NCBI GenBank assembly: GCA_017429835.1
Contig: JAFROD010000018.1
Location: forward strand, 1 to 51,451
Source of the DNA: Oscillospiraceae bacterium
Lineage (GTDB): Bacteria > Bacillota > Clostridia > Oscillospirales > Oscillospiraceae
Length of the DNA: 51,451 bases
Direction: 5' to 3'
The translations under genes were made by a program, and so were the position numbers. Shown here piece by piece: positions 34,859 to 43,860 of this stretch (positions within the stretch are counted from its first letter, which is position 1; each line of letters opens with the position of its first letter). The notes under the pieces are model-generated. The model ran no database searches. It was not told where the DNA came from and saw only the letters and a list, made by a program, of their open reading frames with translations.

Positions 34859-37270
34859 CTATTGGATCGAAGTATGAAACTCTATGCAGATACTATCGCA
34901 GCCGTCTGCGCCGAGGGTAAGCGTCGCCTTGCCTGCTTTGCCCGTTGTGCGGACGTACAGTCCGCCCATTCCCGCCCTGAGGATAACCGGCTCTTCTGCG
35001 ATCAACTCGATGCTGTCGCCGCTGACCTGCGCGTGAACTGCACCGAAGAAATACGGAAGCGGATTGCCGTTCTGATCTGTCATTTTCAGACGCACCGACG
35101 CGACGTCGCAGGTGCAGTCTTCCACCAGATCGGTATGGTCGATCTGCGCGGTGAGAACGCGCTTTTCAAAAGGTGAAACGCGCAGTTCCTTGACGAGCTT
35201 GCCGTTTTGATAGGCTTCGAAGCGGAACACGACGCTCTTATCGCCCCAGTTGCCGATATACTTGCCGTAAAGCTGATAGGCGGTATCGAAGCTCATACCG
35301 TAGCGAATCATCAAAAACGCGGCCTTGCGCTTGGCGGCAACAGAAAGGCGATTCATTCCGAAACGGGTGCTTTCGTTGAGAATATCCTTGGCGTATTTCG
35401 CCTGCCTTGGAGTAAAGCCCTCGTTTTGCGCGATCTGATCTCCGATATAGTCGGTGATCTCGATCGGTGGGTATTGCAGGTGCGGGAAGTCCGAATCCTT
35501 ATGGGTATATTCATGGATAAAGCTGTCGTTTTTATAAAAGCGAACGCTGTCGGCGTTGGTCAAAAGATAGACGCGTCCGCGGTTGGCGGCGGGGTGGTCG
35601 CCGATATCCATGGAGGAGCTGAGCGCAAGGATCGGCTCTGTGCTGTCCTGTACGGCGTAAAGCTGCGCCGCAAGCTTCTTGTTGCGGAACATATCGCAAA
35701 CGCCGTGGTAGCAGATTCGGTCGCCGGAGCCGAATTCCTTATGGGTGTTGTAGTCGAACATACACCATCCGAACGAGCCGGCGATATCGTCGTGCGCGGC
35801 GACCGCGTCCAGCACGCGGGCATGGCGCAGCATGTGCTCCAGACGGTGTGCTTCATCGTCATACGCTTTGGTCGAATACATGTGACCGCCGTATTCGGAG
35901 ATCAGATACGCTTTCGTCAGATCGGAGGTAACGGCCTTCTTCGGCTCACAGCCCGGCTGCACGCCGTCGTGGACGAAATCGTTGTAGGTATAGACGTCCT
36001 CGAGCAGCTCGCTCTTCTTATGACAGCGCACGCCGCCGGTCGCGCGGGTCGGATCGAGACGCCGCGCGACTTCATTGGTGCGGGAATAAAAATCATGATC
36101 GTCCGGACTTTCGTTGATCCGCACGCCCCACAAGATGATCGACGGATGATTGCGGTACTCCCGCACCATCTCCCCTACTGTTTCCACACCGACGTTCTTC
36201 CACTCCTCGTCGCCGAGATTCTGCCAGCCGGGCGTTTCCGTGAACACGAGCAAGCCCAGCTCATCGCAGCGGTCGATAAAGTGGTGAGACTGCGGATAAT
36301 GAGAGGTTCGGACGGCGTTGCAGCCCAGCTCGTTTTTCAGGATATCCGCGTCGAGCCGCTGCATGGAACGCGGCATCGCGTAGCCGACGTATGGCCAGCT
36401 CTGGTGGCGGTTGAGTCCGCGCAGTTTGAATTTCCTGCCGTTGAGATAAAACCCGTCTTTTTTGAACTGCGCTCTGCGGAAGCCGATGCGCCGACTGACG
36501 CAGTCGACGACGCTACCGTCCTTTATCAGTTCCGCTTTCAGCTCATAAAGCACGGGATGCAGGGGATCCCACAATTGAACGCGGGGTACGGTCAGTTTGC
36601 AGTTCTTCGACGCGTCTTTCATGATTTCATGGAGGACGGAATCGCCGTTTGCTTCGCAGACGGTAAACCGTACTGTGCCGGCGTCGCCTGCGATATCCAA
36701 TTCGCAGTCGATCGCGCCGTCAAAGCGCAGCGCATTCACCTGCTTCTGGTTCATATCCGGCGTCACGCCGACGGTTTCCGGCACGGACGGCATGGCAAAC
36801 AGGTCTTTGATATAGTCGTTTTCACGGAATTCCAGCCGCACCTCGCGGTACAAACCGCCGTAGGTCAGATAGTCGATCACCTTGCCGAAGGGTGGAAAAT
36901 TCAAGTTCTCCCTTGTATCCAACTCAACCGCAAAGAGCGGAGCGGGGTTTTCGGTGACGAGCTCAAACTCAAAGGCGGTGTAGCCGCCTTTGTGCTCGCC
37001 GATCAGCTTGCCGTCAAGATAGACTCTGGCATAATGCGCCGCCGCGCCGAAGCAAACGAATGTGCGCCTGCCGCCGCGTTCGCTCAGATCCAGCCGCCTG
37101 CGGTAGCCGCAGACCATCTGATATATGCTTTCATCAAAATAATCGTAGGGCGTGATCTTGCAGGTGTGCGGAAGCCGCACTTTCTCCGCAGCGCCCTCGC
37201 CCGTCAAAAATGCATGGTTAAAAGCCGGCGTGAACTCCCAGCCGTCGTTGATATGTAGGATCCTTCGCAT
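34859..37270 (-). CDS. Glycoside hydrolase family 2 (beta-galactosidase/glucuronidase-like)
   Basis: The 803-residue protein has no signal peptide, so it is cytoplasmic. The GH2 order is visible: sugar-binding jelly roll (1-150), immunoglobulin-like domain (about 170-265) and TIM barrel (about 270-560), then C-terminal beta domains. Barrel motifs include LRGLNRHQSWP and NAVRTSHYPQS. The acid/base site is RINES (Asn386, Glu387) and the probable nucleophile is Glu459 (LISEYGG). It cleaves a beta-linked sugar; the exact substrate cannot be told. It has no transporter neighbour. The ATG at 37270 follows GAGG. Confidence 0.93.
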   Translation of the reverse strand: MRRILHINDGWEFTPAFNHAFLTGEGAAEKVRLPHTCKITPYDYFDESIYQMVCGYRRRLDLSERGGRRTFVCFGAAAHYARVYLDGKLIGEHKGGYTAFEFELVTENPAPLFAVELDTRENLNFPPFGKVIDYLTYGGLYREVRLEFRENDYIKDLFAMPSVPETVGVTPDMNQKQVNALRFDGAIDCELDIAGDAGTVRFTVCEANGDSVLHEIMKDASKNCKLTVPRVQLWDPLHPVLYELKAELIKDGSVVDCVSRRIGFRRAQFKKDGFYLNGRKFKLRGLNRHQSWPYVGYAMPRSMQRLDADILKNELGCNAVRTSHYPQSHHFIDRCDELGLLVFTETPGWQNLGDEEWKNVGVETVGEMVREYRNHPSIILWGVRINESPDDHDFYSRTNEVARRLDPTRATGGVRCHKKSELLEDVYTYNDFVHDGVQPGCEPKKAVTSDLTKAYLISEYGGHMYSTKAYDDEAHRLEHMLRHARVLDAVAAHDDIAGSFGWCMFDYNTHKEFGSGDRICYHGVCDMFRNKKLAAQLYAVQDSTEPILALSSSMDIGDHPAANRGRVYLLTNADSVRFYKNDSFIHEYTHKDSDFPHLQYPPIEITDYIGDQIAQNEGFTPRQAKYAKDILNESTRFGMNRLSVAAKRKAAFLMIRYGMSFDTAYQLYGKYIGNWGDKSVVFRFEAYQNGKLVKELRVSPFEKRVLTAQIDHTDLVEDCTCDVASVRLKMTDQNGNPLPYFFGAVHAQVSGDSIELIAEEPVILRAGMGGLYVRTTGKAGKATLTLGADGCDSICIEFHTSIQ

Positions 37271-37363
37271 AATACACCTCGCGCATCATTCGTATCATCA
37301 CATAGCGTTCGCAAGGATTCGCCGGGCGTCATGGTTAAGGAAACAGCGAATCTCTCGTATTCT

Positions 37364-37393
37364 ATTGTATATCATCGGGCAGCACAACATCAA
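37364..37393 (-). promoter_or_regulatory. Candidate promoter of the GH2 gene
   Basis: On the minus strand TTGATG (37388-37393), an 18-bp spacer and TACAAT (37364-37369). Confidence 0.45.
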
Positions 37394-37415
37394 GCATTTT
37401 TTCGCCGCAAAAGGC

Positions 37416-37448
37416 GCAGCGCCTGCTGGAAAGCAGGCGCTGCATTTT
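37416..37448 (-). terminator. Terminator after the SLH surface-protein gene
   Basis: A perfect 11-bp stem (37416-37426 with 37433-37443) has ATTTTT on the plus side and GCCTTTTGC on the minus side. By position it ends the minus-strand surface-protein transcript. Confidence 0.7.
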
Positions 37449-37470
37449 TCCTGATCATTCTTCTTGCGGC

Positions 37471-39957
37471 TTATTTCGCGGTTGCGGTCGCGGCTGCGCT
37501 GCCGTTGATCAGCAGCGTGTAGGTCTGCCCGCTGACCAGCTCGGTGGAGGAGAAAAAGACGTAGCTTGCCGCGCGGAGCGCGGTCTCGCTGCAAAATACG
37601 TTCCCGCTTGCGTCCTGAAGTACGATGCTGTCACCTGCAGCGATGGAAAGCATGCCGCCGGGCTGACCGGGCTGACCTCCTCCGCCGGGACCTCCCGGGC
37701 CTCCCGGGCCACCGGGTCCTCCCGGGCCGCCGGGGCCTCCCATACCGCCTGCGCCAAAGCTCAGATAGCACTGCGCTGCGCTGTTCGGCGTCTGCGCCAT
37801 ACCGCCGCTGCCGATAGCCAGAACCGTGCCGCCGGATAGCGTGAATCTGCCGTCGCAGTCCAGCGGGGCGTTGTCATTCTGCGAGGATGAGAAGACGGTC
37901 AGCGCGCCGCCCGCGATCGTCAGCGTGCCGTTGGAATCTACGCCGTCGCCGTTCTGCGCGTCGATATACAGCGCGCCGCCGTAGATATTCAGCGAGAAGC
38001 TGTAGCCGGTCAAATCGCTGTTGGCGGCGTTCATGCCGTCGTCGGTCGCGTGGACGGTGATGTTGCCGGAATAGACGTTCAGCGTTGCGGCTTCGATGCC
38101 CTCGTAGCTCTTGACAACGTTGATCGTCGGACCGTCCGAGTCGTGCTCGCCGATGTTCAGCACCAGATCGCTCTTGATGCCGTCGTCCACCGCGCTGATC
38201 GTGATATTGCCGCTGAGGATATTCAGCTCCTGATCGGACTTCAGGCCGTCGTTGGCGTTTGCTGTGATATTCAGCGTCAGCTCTTTCACGGTGAGCCACG
38301 CAGCGCCCTCGGTTTCAGTGGTCGCGCCGCCCTTGACGCCGTTCTTACCGTTCGCGATCACATTGATCGTGCCGGCGCCGCAAAGCGTGACCTGCGAGCC
38401 GTCCTTGCACTTGATGACCGCGTTTTCGGCGTTCGCGTTGTCGGGATAGTTGTCATCGTTGTTGTACGCGCTGTCGGTCAGCGTGTTCACCGTACCCGCC
38501 GCCGCCTCGATATAGACCTCGGTGCTTTTATTGCAGGAGATCGGCGCGGTGTCGGAAGACGTCAGCGTCAGACCGTTCAGGATCAGCGTCACGTCGGTCG
38601 TTCCCTTTTTCACCTTTATCGACCCGTCCGCGCAGGATCCGCTGACCGAGTAGGTTCCCTCACCGCTGATCGTCAGCGCGGTGCCGTTGATGTTATAACT
38701 GTTGCTCGTGTTGCCGCTGACGGTGATACCGTCGTCGGAGAAGACGAAATACGTCGGCCCCGTGGTGACGGTACCGGGGTCGTCCAGCGCTTCCTTGAGC
38801 GTCACGGTCACGACCACGTCTCCTGCGGTGATCTTGGTAATGCGGTAGGCGTTTGCCGTTCCGGTTTCGTCGGGGCCCTTCAGATTCTTGTAGCTGCCCG
38901 TGGCGGTCACGGTGTCGACTTCCCAGCCTTCATCGGGAACGATAAGGAAGTTGACCTGCCCGCTGCCGGAGACGTCGATCTGTCCGTCCGTGTTGCGGGC
39001 ATATACGGTGCCGGTTTCACCGGATGCGATCACGACGTCTGCCTTTCCGGTCACAGTCTGCGTGTCGTAGACCCAAATGTCGGCGCTCTGCGGCGCGGTG
39101 AGCTGCACTGCATAGCCCTCTGTCGGGGCTTCGGTCGGCTCTGTCGGGGCTTCGGTCGGCTCTGTCGGGGCTTCGGTCGGCTCTGTCGGGGCTTCGGTCG
39201 GCTCGGTTGGGGCTTCGGTCGGCTCGGTTGGGAACGTCGTCGGTTCCGTGGGGAAAACCGTCGGTTCCGTCGGAGCAATCGTGGGCTCCGTAGGCTCAGT
39301 TGGAACCGGTTCCGTCGGTTCCGTCGGATAATCACTGAAATACTGTATCAGATCCGCCCGGTAGAGGAAGGTGACGGACTCAGCTCTGGAAACGGTCTTG
39401 TTCGGAGAGAATGTCGTTGCGGAAGTACCTCTGGTGACACCGTTTTCGACCGCCCACAGCACGGCTGCGCAGAAATAATCGTTTGCCGCCACATCAGCGA
39501 ACGGAATGCTCTGAGCGTCAACTGCGGCTGCCATGTTCACCGCGGCTCTGTACAGGAACGTCACGACCTGCGCTCTGGTGCAGGCGGCGTTCGGGCTGAA
39601 CGCCGTCGAGGAAGTGCCGGACGTGATCTCGTTTTCCACTGCCCACAGAACCGCCTTGTAATAGTACGCACTGCTGCTAACGTCGGTGAAATCGCACTTT
39701 TTGAGCGTCGGCTCCGGCTCGCCTGCTGCTCGCCACAGGAAGGTGACGATCTGCGCTCTGGTACAGGGGTCGTTCGGCCCGAAGGTCGTTGCGGAGGTGC
39801 CGAGGGTGACGCCATTCTCCACCGCCCATTGGACAGCGTCATAATAATATGCGTCCGCCTTGATGTCGTCAAAGCCGCGCGGTGCGGCAGACGCCGCCGC
39901 AGCAAGGGAGAATGCCATGCACAGGCAAAGAATGATCGCGATGATTCTGCGTTTCAT
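37471..39957 (-). CDS. SLH-domain surface protein with DUF4353-type carbohydrate-binding domain
   Basis: About 828 residues: a signal peptide ending ASA (about residue 25) and three SLH-type repeats (about 27-195), each with YYYDAVQWAVENGVTLGT-like and FSPN..CTRAQVVTFLYRA-like blocks. A PTEPTEA repeat linker (about 208-285) and a small beta domain follow. Next is a large DUF4353-like region (about 420-740) with NDGLKSD, DDGIKSD and GDGVDSNG repeats that look metal-binding and beta-helical. A collagen-like GGPGGP run and a short end domain close the protein. It should sit on the cell wall through its SLH repeats. The start at 39957 follows AAAGG. A smaller relative is at 43861. Confidence 0.88.
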   Translation of the reverse strand: MKRRIIAIILCLCMAFSLAAAASAAPRGFDDIKADAYYYDAVQWAVENGVTLGTSATTFGPNDPCTRAQIVTFLWRAAGEPEPTLKKCDFTDVSSSAYYYKAVLWAVENEITSGTSSTAFSPNAACTRAQVVTFLYRAAVNMAAAVDAQSIPFADVAANDYFCAAVLWAVENGVTRGTSATTFSPNKTVSRAESVTFLYRADLIQYFSDYPTEPTEPVPTEPTEPTIAPTEPTVFPTEPTTFPTEPTEAPTEPTEAPTEPTEAPTEPTEAPTEPTEAPTEGYAVQLTAPQSADIWVYDTQTVTGKADVVIASGETGTVYARNTDGQIDVSGSGQVNFLIVPDEGWEVDTVTATGSYKNLKGPDETGTANAYRITKITAGDVVVTVTLKEALDDPGTVTTGPTYFVFSDDGITVSGNTSNSYNINGTALTISGEGTYSVSGSCADGSIKVKKGTTDVTLILNGLTLTSSDTAPISCNKSTEVYIEAAAGTVNTLTDSAYNNDDNYPDNANAENAVIKCKDGSQVTLCGAGTINVIANGKNGVKGGATTETEGAAWLTVKELTLNITANANDGLKSDQELNILSGNITISAVDDGIKSDLVLNIGEHDSDGPTINVVKSYEGIEAATLNVYSGNITVHATDDGMNAANSDLTGYSFSLNIYGGALYIDAQNGDGVDSNGTLTIAGGALTVFSSSQNDNAPLDCDGRFTLSGGTVLAIGSGGMAQTPNSAAQCYLSFGAGGMGGPGGPGGPGGPGGPGGPGGGGQPGQPGGMLSIAAGDSIVLQDASGNVFCSETALRAASYVFFSSTELVSGQTYTLLINGSAAATATAK
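39118..39285 (-). repeat. 21-bp tandem repeats coding for PTEPTEA linker
   Basis: Four identical 21-bp units (39118-39201, unit CTCTGTCGGGGCTTCGGTCGG on the plus strand) are followed by increasingly divergent copies to about 39285. They encode the Pro-Thr-Glu linker of the surface protein. Unit number is likely to vary between strains through slippage. Confidence 0.85.
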
Positions 39958-39988
39958 GTAGGTCAATCCTTTCGTTTGCTTCCTTTTT

Positions 39989-40017
39989 ATTATAGTTTTT
40001 TCCGATCTGAAATACAA
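39989..40017 (-). promoter_or_regulatory. Promoter of the SLH surface-protein gene
   Basis: On the minus strand TTGTAT (40012-40017), a 17-bp spacer and TATAAT (39989-39994), just ahead of the ribosome binding site. It makes the gene separate from the upstream DUF4956 gene. Confidence 0.8.
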
Positions 40018-40057
40018 GAGATTGTTTCATGTTATATTGAAATCAACGTTTCCCCAT

Positions 40058-40723
40058 TCACAGCGATTCCTTCGTCACAGGCTTGCCGCAGACGATGCTC
40101 AGGTTGCCGTTGCGCGTGCGCAGCTCGTCGAGAAACACCTTGCTCGTATGCGTGTCCCGGAGCACCACTTTGTAGCACAATTCATACAGCGTGCCCATAT
40201 TCGTCGTTTTGACGCGCTCCAGCTCGGAAACACGGGTATACTTTTCAAACAGATCGTCAAAAAGACCGTCGTAGTCAAGCCCTTCGGGAATCGTGATCTT
40301 GAGCTCGCGCTCGTCCGCCGCGCCTGCGCCAAAGCCGGTCGCGCTCAAAAGGAGCCATATCGCGGCAATGATAACGAAGAAGACTGCCGCGATCGCCACG
40401 TAGCCCATGCCGGTCGCAAGGCCGATCGCGGTCGCGAGGAAGACCAGACCGATCTCCTTCGCGCTGCCGGGCGCGCTGCGGAAGCGGATCAAACCGAACG
40501 CACCGGCGACCGCCACGCCCGCGCCGATGTTGCCATTGACCATCATGATAACGAGCTGCACCAGCGCGGGCAGCACTGCAAGCGTCAGAACAAAGCTTCT
40601 GGAATACTTGGAGCGGAACATGCTCAGCGCGGCTGTGCCGACGCCGAGCAGCAATGAGACCGCCGTGCAGATGAAGAACGCAGAAGCGGTGATCTCCGTT
40701 CCGGTGATGATTGTGTTAAGCAC
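40058..40723 (-). CDS. DUF4956 membrane protein
   Basis: About 221 residues: four or more hydrophobic helices in residues 10-130, including GAFGLIRFRSAPGSAKEIGLVFLATAIGLATGMG, the diagnostic stretch of DUF4956. A cytoplasmic domain of about 90 residues follows. The TTG at 40732 directly abuts AAAGGAGG, so the GTG at 40723, nine bases on, is the better start. It overlaps the end of the VTC-domain gene by eight bases. DUF4956 and VTC-domain proteins are often encoded together, and together they may make and move a polyphosphate-type polymer at the membrane. Confidence 0.88.
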   Translation of the reverse strand: MLNTIITGTEITASAFFICTAVSLLLGVGTAALSMFRSKYSRSFVLTLAVLPALVQLVIMMVNGNIGAGVAVAGAFGLIRFRSAPGSAKEIGLVFLATAIGLATGMGYVAIAAVFFVIIAAIWLLLSATGFGAGAADERELKITIPEGLDYDGLFDDLFEKYTRVSELERVKTTNMGTLYELCYKVVLRDTHTSKVFLDELRTRNGNLSIVCGKPVTKESL

Positions 40724-41447
40724 TGAGAACAACCTCCTTTCGCGTCAAGGCGGGCTTCCCGCCAAGCACGAATTGCTGATAATAGGTTCCATATTTGGAA
40801 AACCGCGTTGAAAAGATTCGGTTTTCGGAGAGCAGCTTTGACAGCCACAGCGGGGCTGCACCGGGGATTTTGATCTCCATCACGATCCGGTCGTCCGGCA
40901 GGAGCGGTACGCCGTGATCGCCGAAGCGGAGATCGAGGTCGTTTTCTCTGGCGCGAAGCGCGGTGTCGAAGGTGATCCGCAGCTCGCCGCCGTTTACTGC
41001 GGCGTACGCCTCGCGATCGTAAGCGATCATAACCTTCGGCTCCGGGCGATAGATTCTCAGGAACCAGTCGATCTCCCTTCCGATTTGGCTTCCGTCGTTT
41101 GCCGCCGCACCGTCCAACCACTCTGCGGCGTACCGCATCGGCATCGTGACGCGGCGCTTGTAGACTACGCCGTCAAACTTCTTCTTGATCTCGACGAATA
41201 CGTTATCCCGAGCGCCGGGTACGCCGTAACTGCGCAGCCGCAGTTTTTCCTTATACACCGGTTTTTCCAGCGACGCGCGGATCAGATCGTAGCGTTCCGT
41301 GTCGTAATAGATATTGCTGATCGAATAGTTTGAGTGTTCATCCGGCTTCATATATGCCGACATTCCCAACCGCACGGCAAGGTACTGCGTTTTGGTCAGC
41401 AGGTACTTTTCTTCGTAGCGCTTGAAGCAGCTTTGCAGTTCATTCAT
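40716..41447 (-). CDS. VTC-domain (polyphosphate polymerase-like) protein
   Basis: The 243-residue protein covers a whole VTC catalytic tunnel domain. Visible landmarks are RYEEKYLLTK, NIYYDTERYDLIRAS, KEKLRLRSYG, VFVEIKKKFDGVVYKRR, IAYDREAY, RIVMEIKIPG and RFSKYGTYYQ. Basic Lys/Arg and Glu residues at these positions bind nucleotide and the phosphate chain in yeast VTC4. It is soluble, so it probably works with the membrane protein DUF4956 encoded next. AGGAGG precedes the ATG. The start is divergent from the two-component system gene at 41661. Confidence 0.92.
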   Translation of the reverse strand: MNELQSCFKRYEEKYLLTKTQYLAVRLGMSAYMKPDEHSNYSISNIYYDTERYDLIRASLEKPVYKEKLRLRSYGVPGARDNVFVEIKKKFDGVVYKRRVTMPMRYAAEWLDGAAANDGSQIGREIDWFLRIYRPEPKVMIAYDREAYAAVNGGELRITFDTALRARENDLDLRFGDHGVPLLPDDRIVMEIKIPGAAPLWLSKLLSENRIFSTRFSKYGTYYQQFVLGGKPALTRKEVVLSA

Positions 41448-41600
41448 CTCGTTTGCCTCCTTTCGGCGAGTCGCTCGTCTTATCTGCCCCGATCATAACA
41501 GACGGCGACGCAGGAAATCTCCGAGAAAGAGCGGCGATTTTTACGAAAAACACACGCAGCGTTTCGTACGGATTGCAGCAGTTTTTGCCCTCCAAACGCA

Positions 41601-41629
41601 TTGATTTTACGGATTTCGGCTGATATAAT
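41601..41629 (+). promoter_or_regulatory. Promoter of the two-component system
   Basis: TTGATT (41601-41606), a 17-bp spacer and TATAAT (41624-41629), ahead of the GAGGG site and the ATG at 41661. Confidence 0.75.
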
Positions 41630-41660
41630 AAAGAAAACAGCGAAAGCGAGGGATATCGCA

Positions 41661-42362
41661 ATGGAGAACGAACGCAAACGGATTTACGTTGCCGACGACG
41701 ACGATAATATTCGCCAGATCGTCAAAACCTTCCTGTTCAGCGACGGCTACGCGGTCGAGGACTTTCCGACGGGCGATCTTCTGTTGGAGCGCTTCCGTCA
41801 GGAGCCCTGCGACCTGGCGATTCTTGACGTGATGATGCCCGGTTCAGACGGATTTACGGTCTGTACGGAGCTGCGCAAGCTCAGTACGGTGCCGATCATT
41901 ATGCTGACCGCCCGCGATTCGGAAAACGATTATGCTATGGGACTCGGTCTTGGAAGCGACGACTATATTACCAAGCCCTTTTCCGCAATGGCGCTCCTGA
42001 TGCGTGTGCGCGCCATCTTCCGTAGGATCGACTTTGAAAGTCAGAAGCGCGAGATGCCCGCTGCCGCTGCCGTTTCAGTCGGCAGGCTGACGCTGGACGA
42101 GGATCGGCGGCATATTTTGGGCAGCGGCAAGCCGCTTCCCCTCACGCCGACGGAGTATGAAGTATTAAAGTATCTGATGCTCCGCGCAGATCAGGCGGTC
42201 TCCCGTGAGGAGCTTCTCAACTCCGTCTGGGGCTTTGAGGCGGTAGTGGAAACGAGAGCGACGGACGACACGGTGCGCCGCCTGCGCCAGAAATTGGAGG
42301 GCTGCGGCGTCAACATTGCCGCCGTGTGGGGTTACGGGTTCCGTCTGGAGGAAACAAAATGA
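41661..42362 (+). CDS. OmpR-family response regulator
   Basis: The 233-residue protein has a receiver domain with the acidic pair at Asp12-Asp13, phosphorylation site Asp56 (LAILDVMMPG) and Lys105 (YITKPF). A winged-helix DNA-binding domain follows from about residue 135 (LTPTEYEVLKYLM; ATDDTVRRLRQKL). It overlaps the kinase gene by four bases (ATGA) and is therefore its partner. Position suggests it controls the divergent VTC/DUF4956 genes and/or the DUF4353 lipoprotein gene. Confidence 0.95.
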   Translation: MENERKRIYVADDDDNIRQIVKTFLFSDGYAVEDFPTGDLLLERFRQEPCDLAILDVMMPGSDGFTVCTELRKLSTVPIIMLTARDSENDYAMGLGLGSDDYITKPFSAMALLMRVRAIFRRIDFESQKREMPAAAAVSVGRLTLDEDRRHILGSGKPLPLTPTEYEVLKYLMLRADQAVSREELLNSVWGFEAVVETRATDDTVRRLRQKLEGCGVNIAAVWGYGFRLEETK

Positions 42363-43714
42363 AAAAGCAGCGACATATCCGGACGCGCCTGACCTTCACG
42401 CTGATTGGTCTGACCTGTACGGTTCTGATCGCCGTCATGCTGGCGTTCAATTTTGCGGTACAGGGCTATATCCGCTCCCAGGTTTCCACACAGTTGAGCG
42501 AGGTAATGCAGCTCGTCTCCGAGGATCGCGGCAGAGGAGACCCCTCGCAGCGGGAAGAACGATCCTTTGACAAACGCCCCGACCCCATGACAGGCGCTGA
42601 GTTCTGTGCCGCCGTACTGGCAGAGGACGGCTCTATCGTCGCTGTTCTGCACGGGGATCACGTCGAGGCGGAGGCGCTGGCGCGCTGCGTCCGCGAGCAA
42701 AACCTTCCCGACGACACGCAAAGCAAGATCGTCTCCGTCGATAGTTGGACTTATGCGATCAGCCTGATGCAAGATCCCAAGGTGGCGACGAACCGCCTGC
42801 TGATCTACGCCGACGTGACCTCGATTACGTTCTTTACCAAATGCGTCAACATCATTCTCCTGGTCGTGATCCTCGCGGCGGTGCTGATCTCGATCCTTTT
42901 GAGCCGCCGCTTCGCCAAATCTTTCGCCAAGCCGGTGCAGACGCTTTCCGATTTTGCGTCGGACATCGGCGGCGGAAAATTGGAGCCGCGGGAGCTGGAC
43001 TTCCGCGACGTAGAGTTCCGACAACTCGCCGAATCCATGAACCGCATGGTCTGTGAACTGAACGAAGCAAAGCAGAAACAGGAGACCTTTTTCCAAAACG
43101 CCTCCCACGAGCTGCGGACGCCGCTCACCTCCATCCGTGGGAACGCCGAGGGTATCCTCTGCGATCTGATCGAGCCGAAGTCCGCCGGGCAGGTTATCCT
43201 CTCGGAGTCGGACAAACTCGGCGGTTTGGTTGACGATATCCTCTACCTCTCCCGTATAGGGAAAGGGAGATCGGAGGGCGCAGTGGAGCCCGTCGATCTG
43301 CGGGAAGTCTTGTCGCTCTGCGTTTCCGAGCAGCATACGGAAACGAACAAGGAGGGGCTGACCTTCTCCTTTGACTTTGACGAAGCGCCCTGTCTGCTGC
43401 CGATCCGTGAGCAGGACGCGCAGCGGCTGTTCGGCAATCTGATCTCCAACGCCGTGCGCTACGCAAACAGCGAGATCCGGCTGTATTGCCGCCGCAGCGG
43501 TGAAACGATCACCGTCCGCGTCGCAGACGACGGCGCCGGCATCGCTGAGGAAGATTTGCCGCACATCTTCGAGCGATTCTATAAAGGAAAAGGCGGAAAG
43601 CACGGCATCGGACTCGCGATTGCGAAGTCCGTCGCAGAAACGTATCACGGCACCCTGCGCGCCCGGAACGAGAACGGCGCGGTCTTCGAAGCGGTGTTTC
43701 CCGTCAACGGATAA
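42359..43714 (+). CDS. Membrane sensor histidine kinase
   Basis: The 451-residue protein has two membrane helices (about 12-35 and 162-182) around an outer sensor domain of about 125 residues. A HAMP segment follows, then the H box FFQNASHELRTPLTSIRGNAE with His250. The ATP-binding domain has NLISNAVRYA (N box), VADDGAGI and KHGIGLAIAKSVAE (G boxes). It should sense an envelope signal and phosphorylate the regulator encoded before it. GGAGG at 42347-42351 supports the ATG at 42359. Confidence 0.95.
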   Translation: MKKQRHIRTRLTFTLIGLTCTVLIAVMLAFNFAVQGYIRSQVSTQLSEVMQLVSEDRGRGDPSQREERSFDKRPDPMTGAEFCAAVLAEDGSIVAVLHGDHVEAEALARCVREQNLPDDTQSKIVSVDSWTYAISLMQDPKVATNRLLIYADVTSITFFTKCVNIILLVVILAAVLISILLSRRFAKSFAKPVQTLSDFASDIGGGKLEPRELDFRDVEFRQLAESMNRMVCELNEAKQKQETFFQNASHELRTPLTSIRGNAEGILCDLIEPKSAGQVILSESDKLGGLVDDILYLSRIGKGRSEGAVEPVDLREVLSLCVSEQHTETNKEGLTFSFDFDEAPCLLPIREQDAQRLFGNLISNAVRYANSEIRLYCRRSGETITVRVADDGAGIAEEDLPHIFERFYKGKGGKHGIGLAIAKSVAETYHGTLRARNENGAVFEAVFPVNG

Positions 43715-43730
43715 TGAAGAATATACCGGA

Positions 43731-43762
43731 AGAACGCTGACTGTGCCGTCAGCGTTCTTTTC
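43731..43762 (+). terminator. Terminator after the two-component system
   Basis: A perfect 11-bp stem (43731-43741 with 43748-43758) is followed by TTTTCG. Confidence 0.8.
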
Positions 43763-43860
43763 GTGTGTTCTGCGTATTATCTGCCATCGTTTTTCGGAGA
43801 ATCTTTCGCCGCCGCATGCTACAATGACGCCAGAAATCAATAACGAACGGAGGAAACAAC

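Noticed and set aside
39118..39285. Regular 21-bp repeats considered as a CRISPR array.
   Set aside because: There are no unique spacers; the units are contiguous, in frame and encode PTEPTEA within a surface protein.
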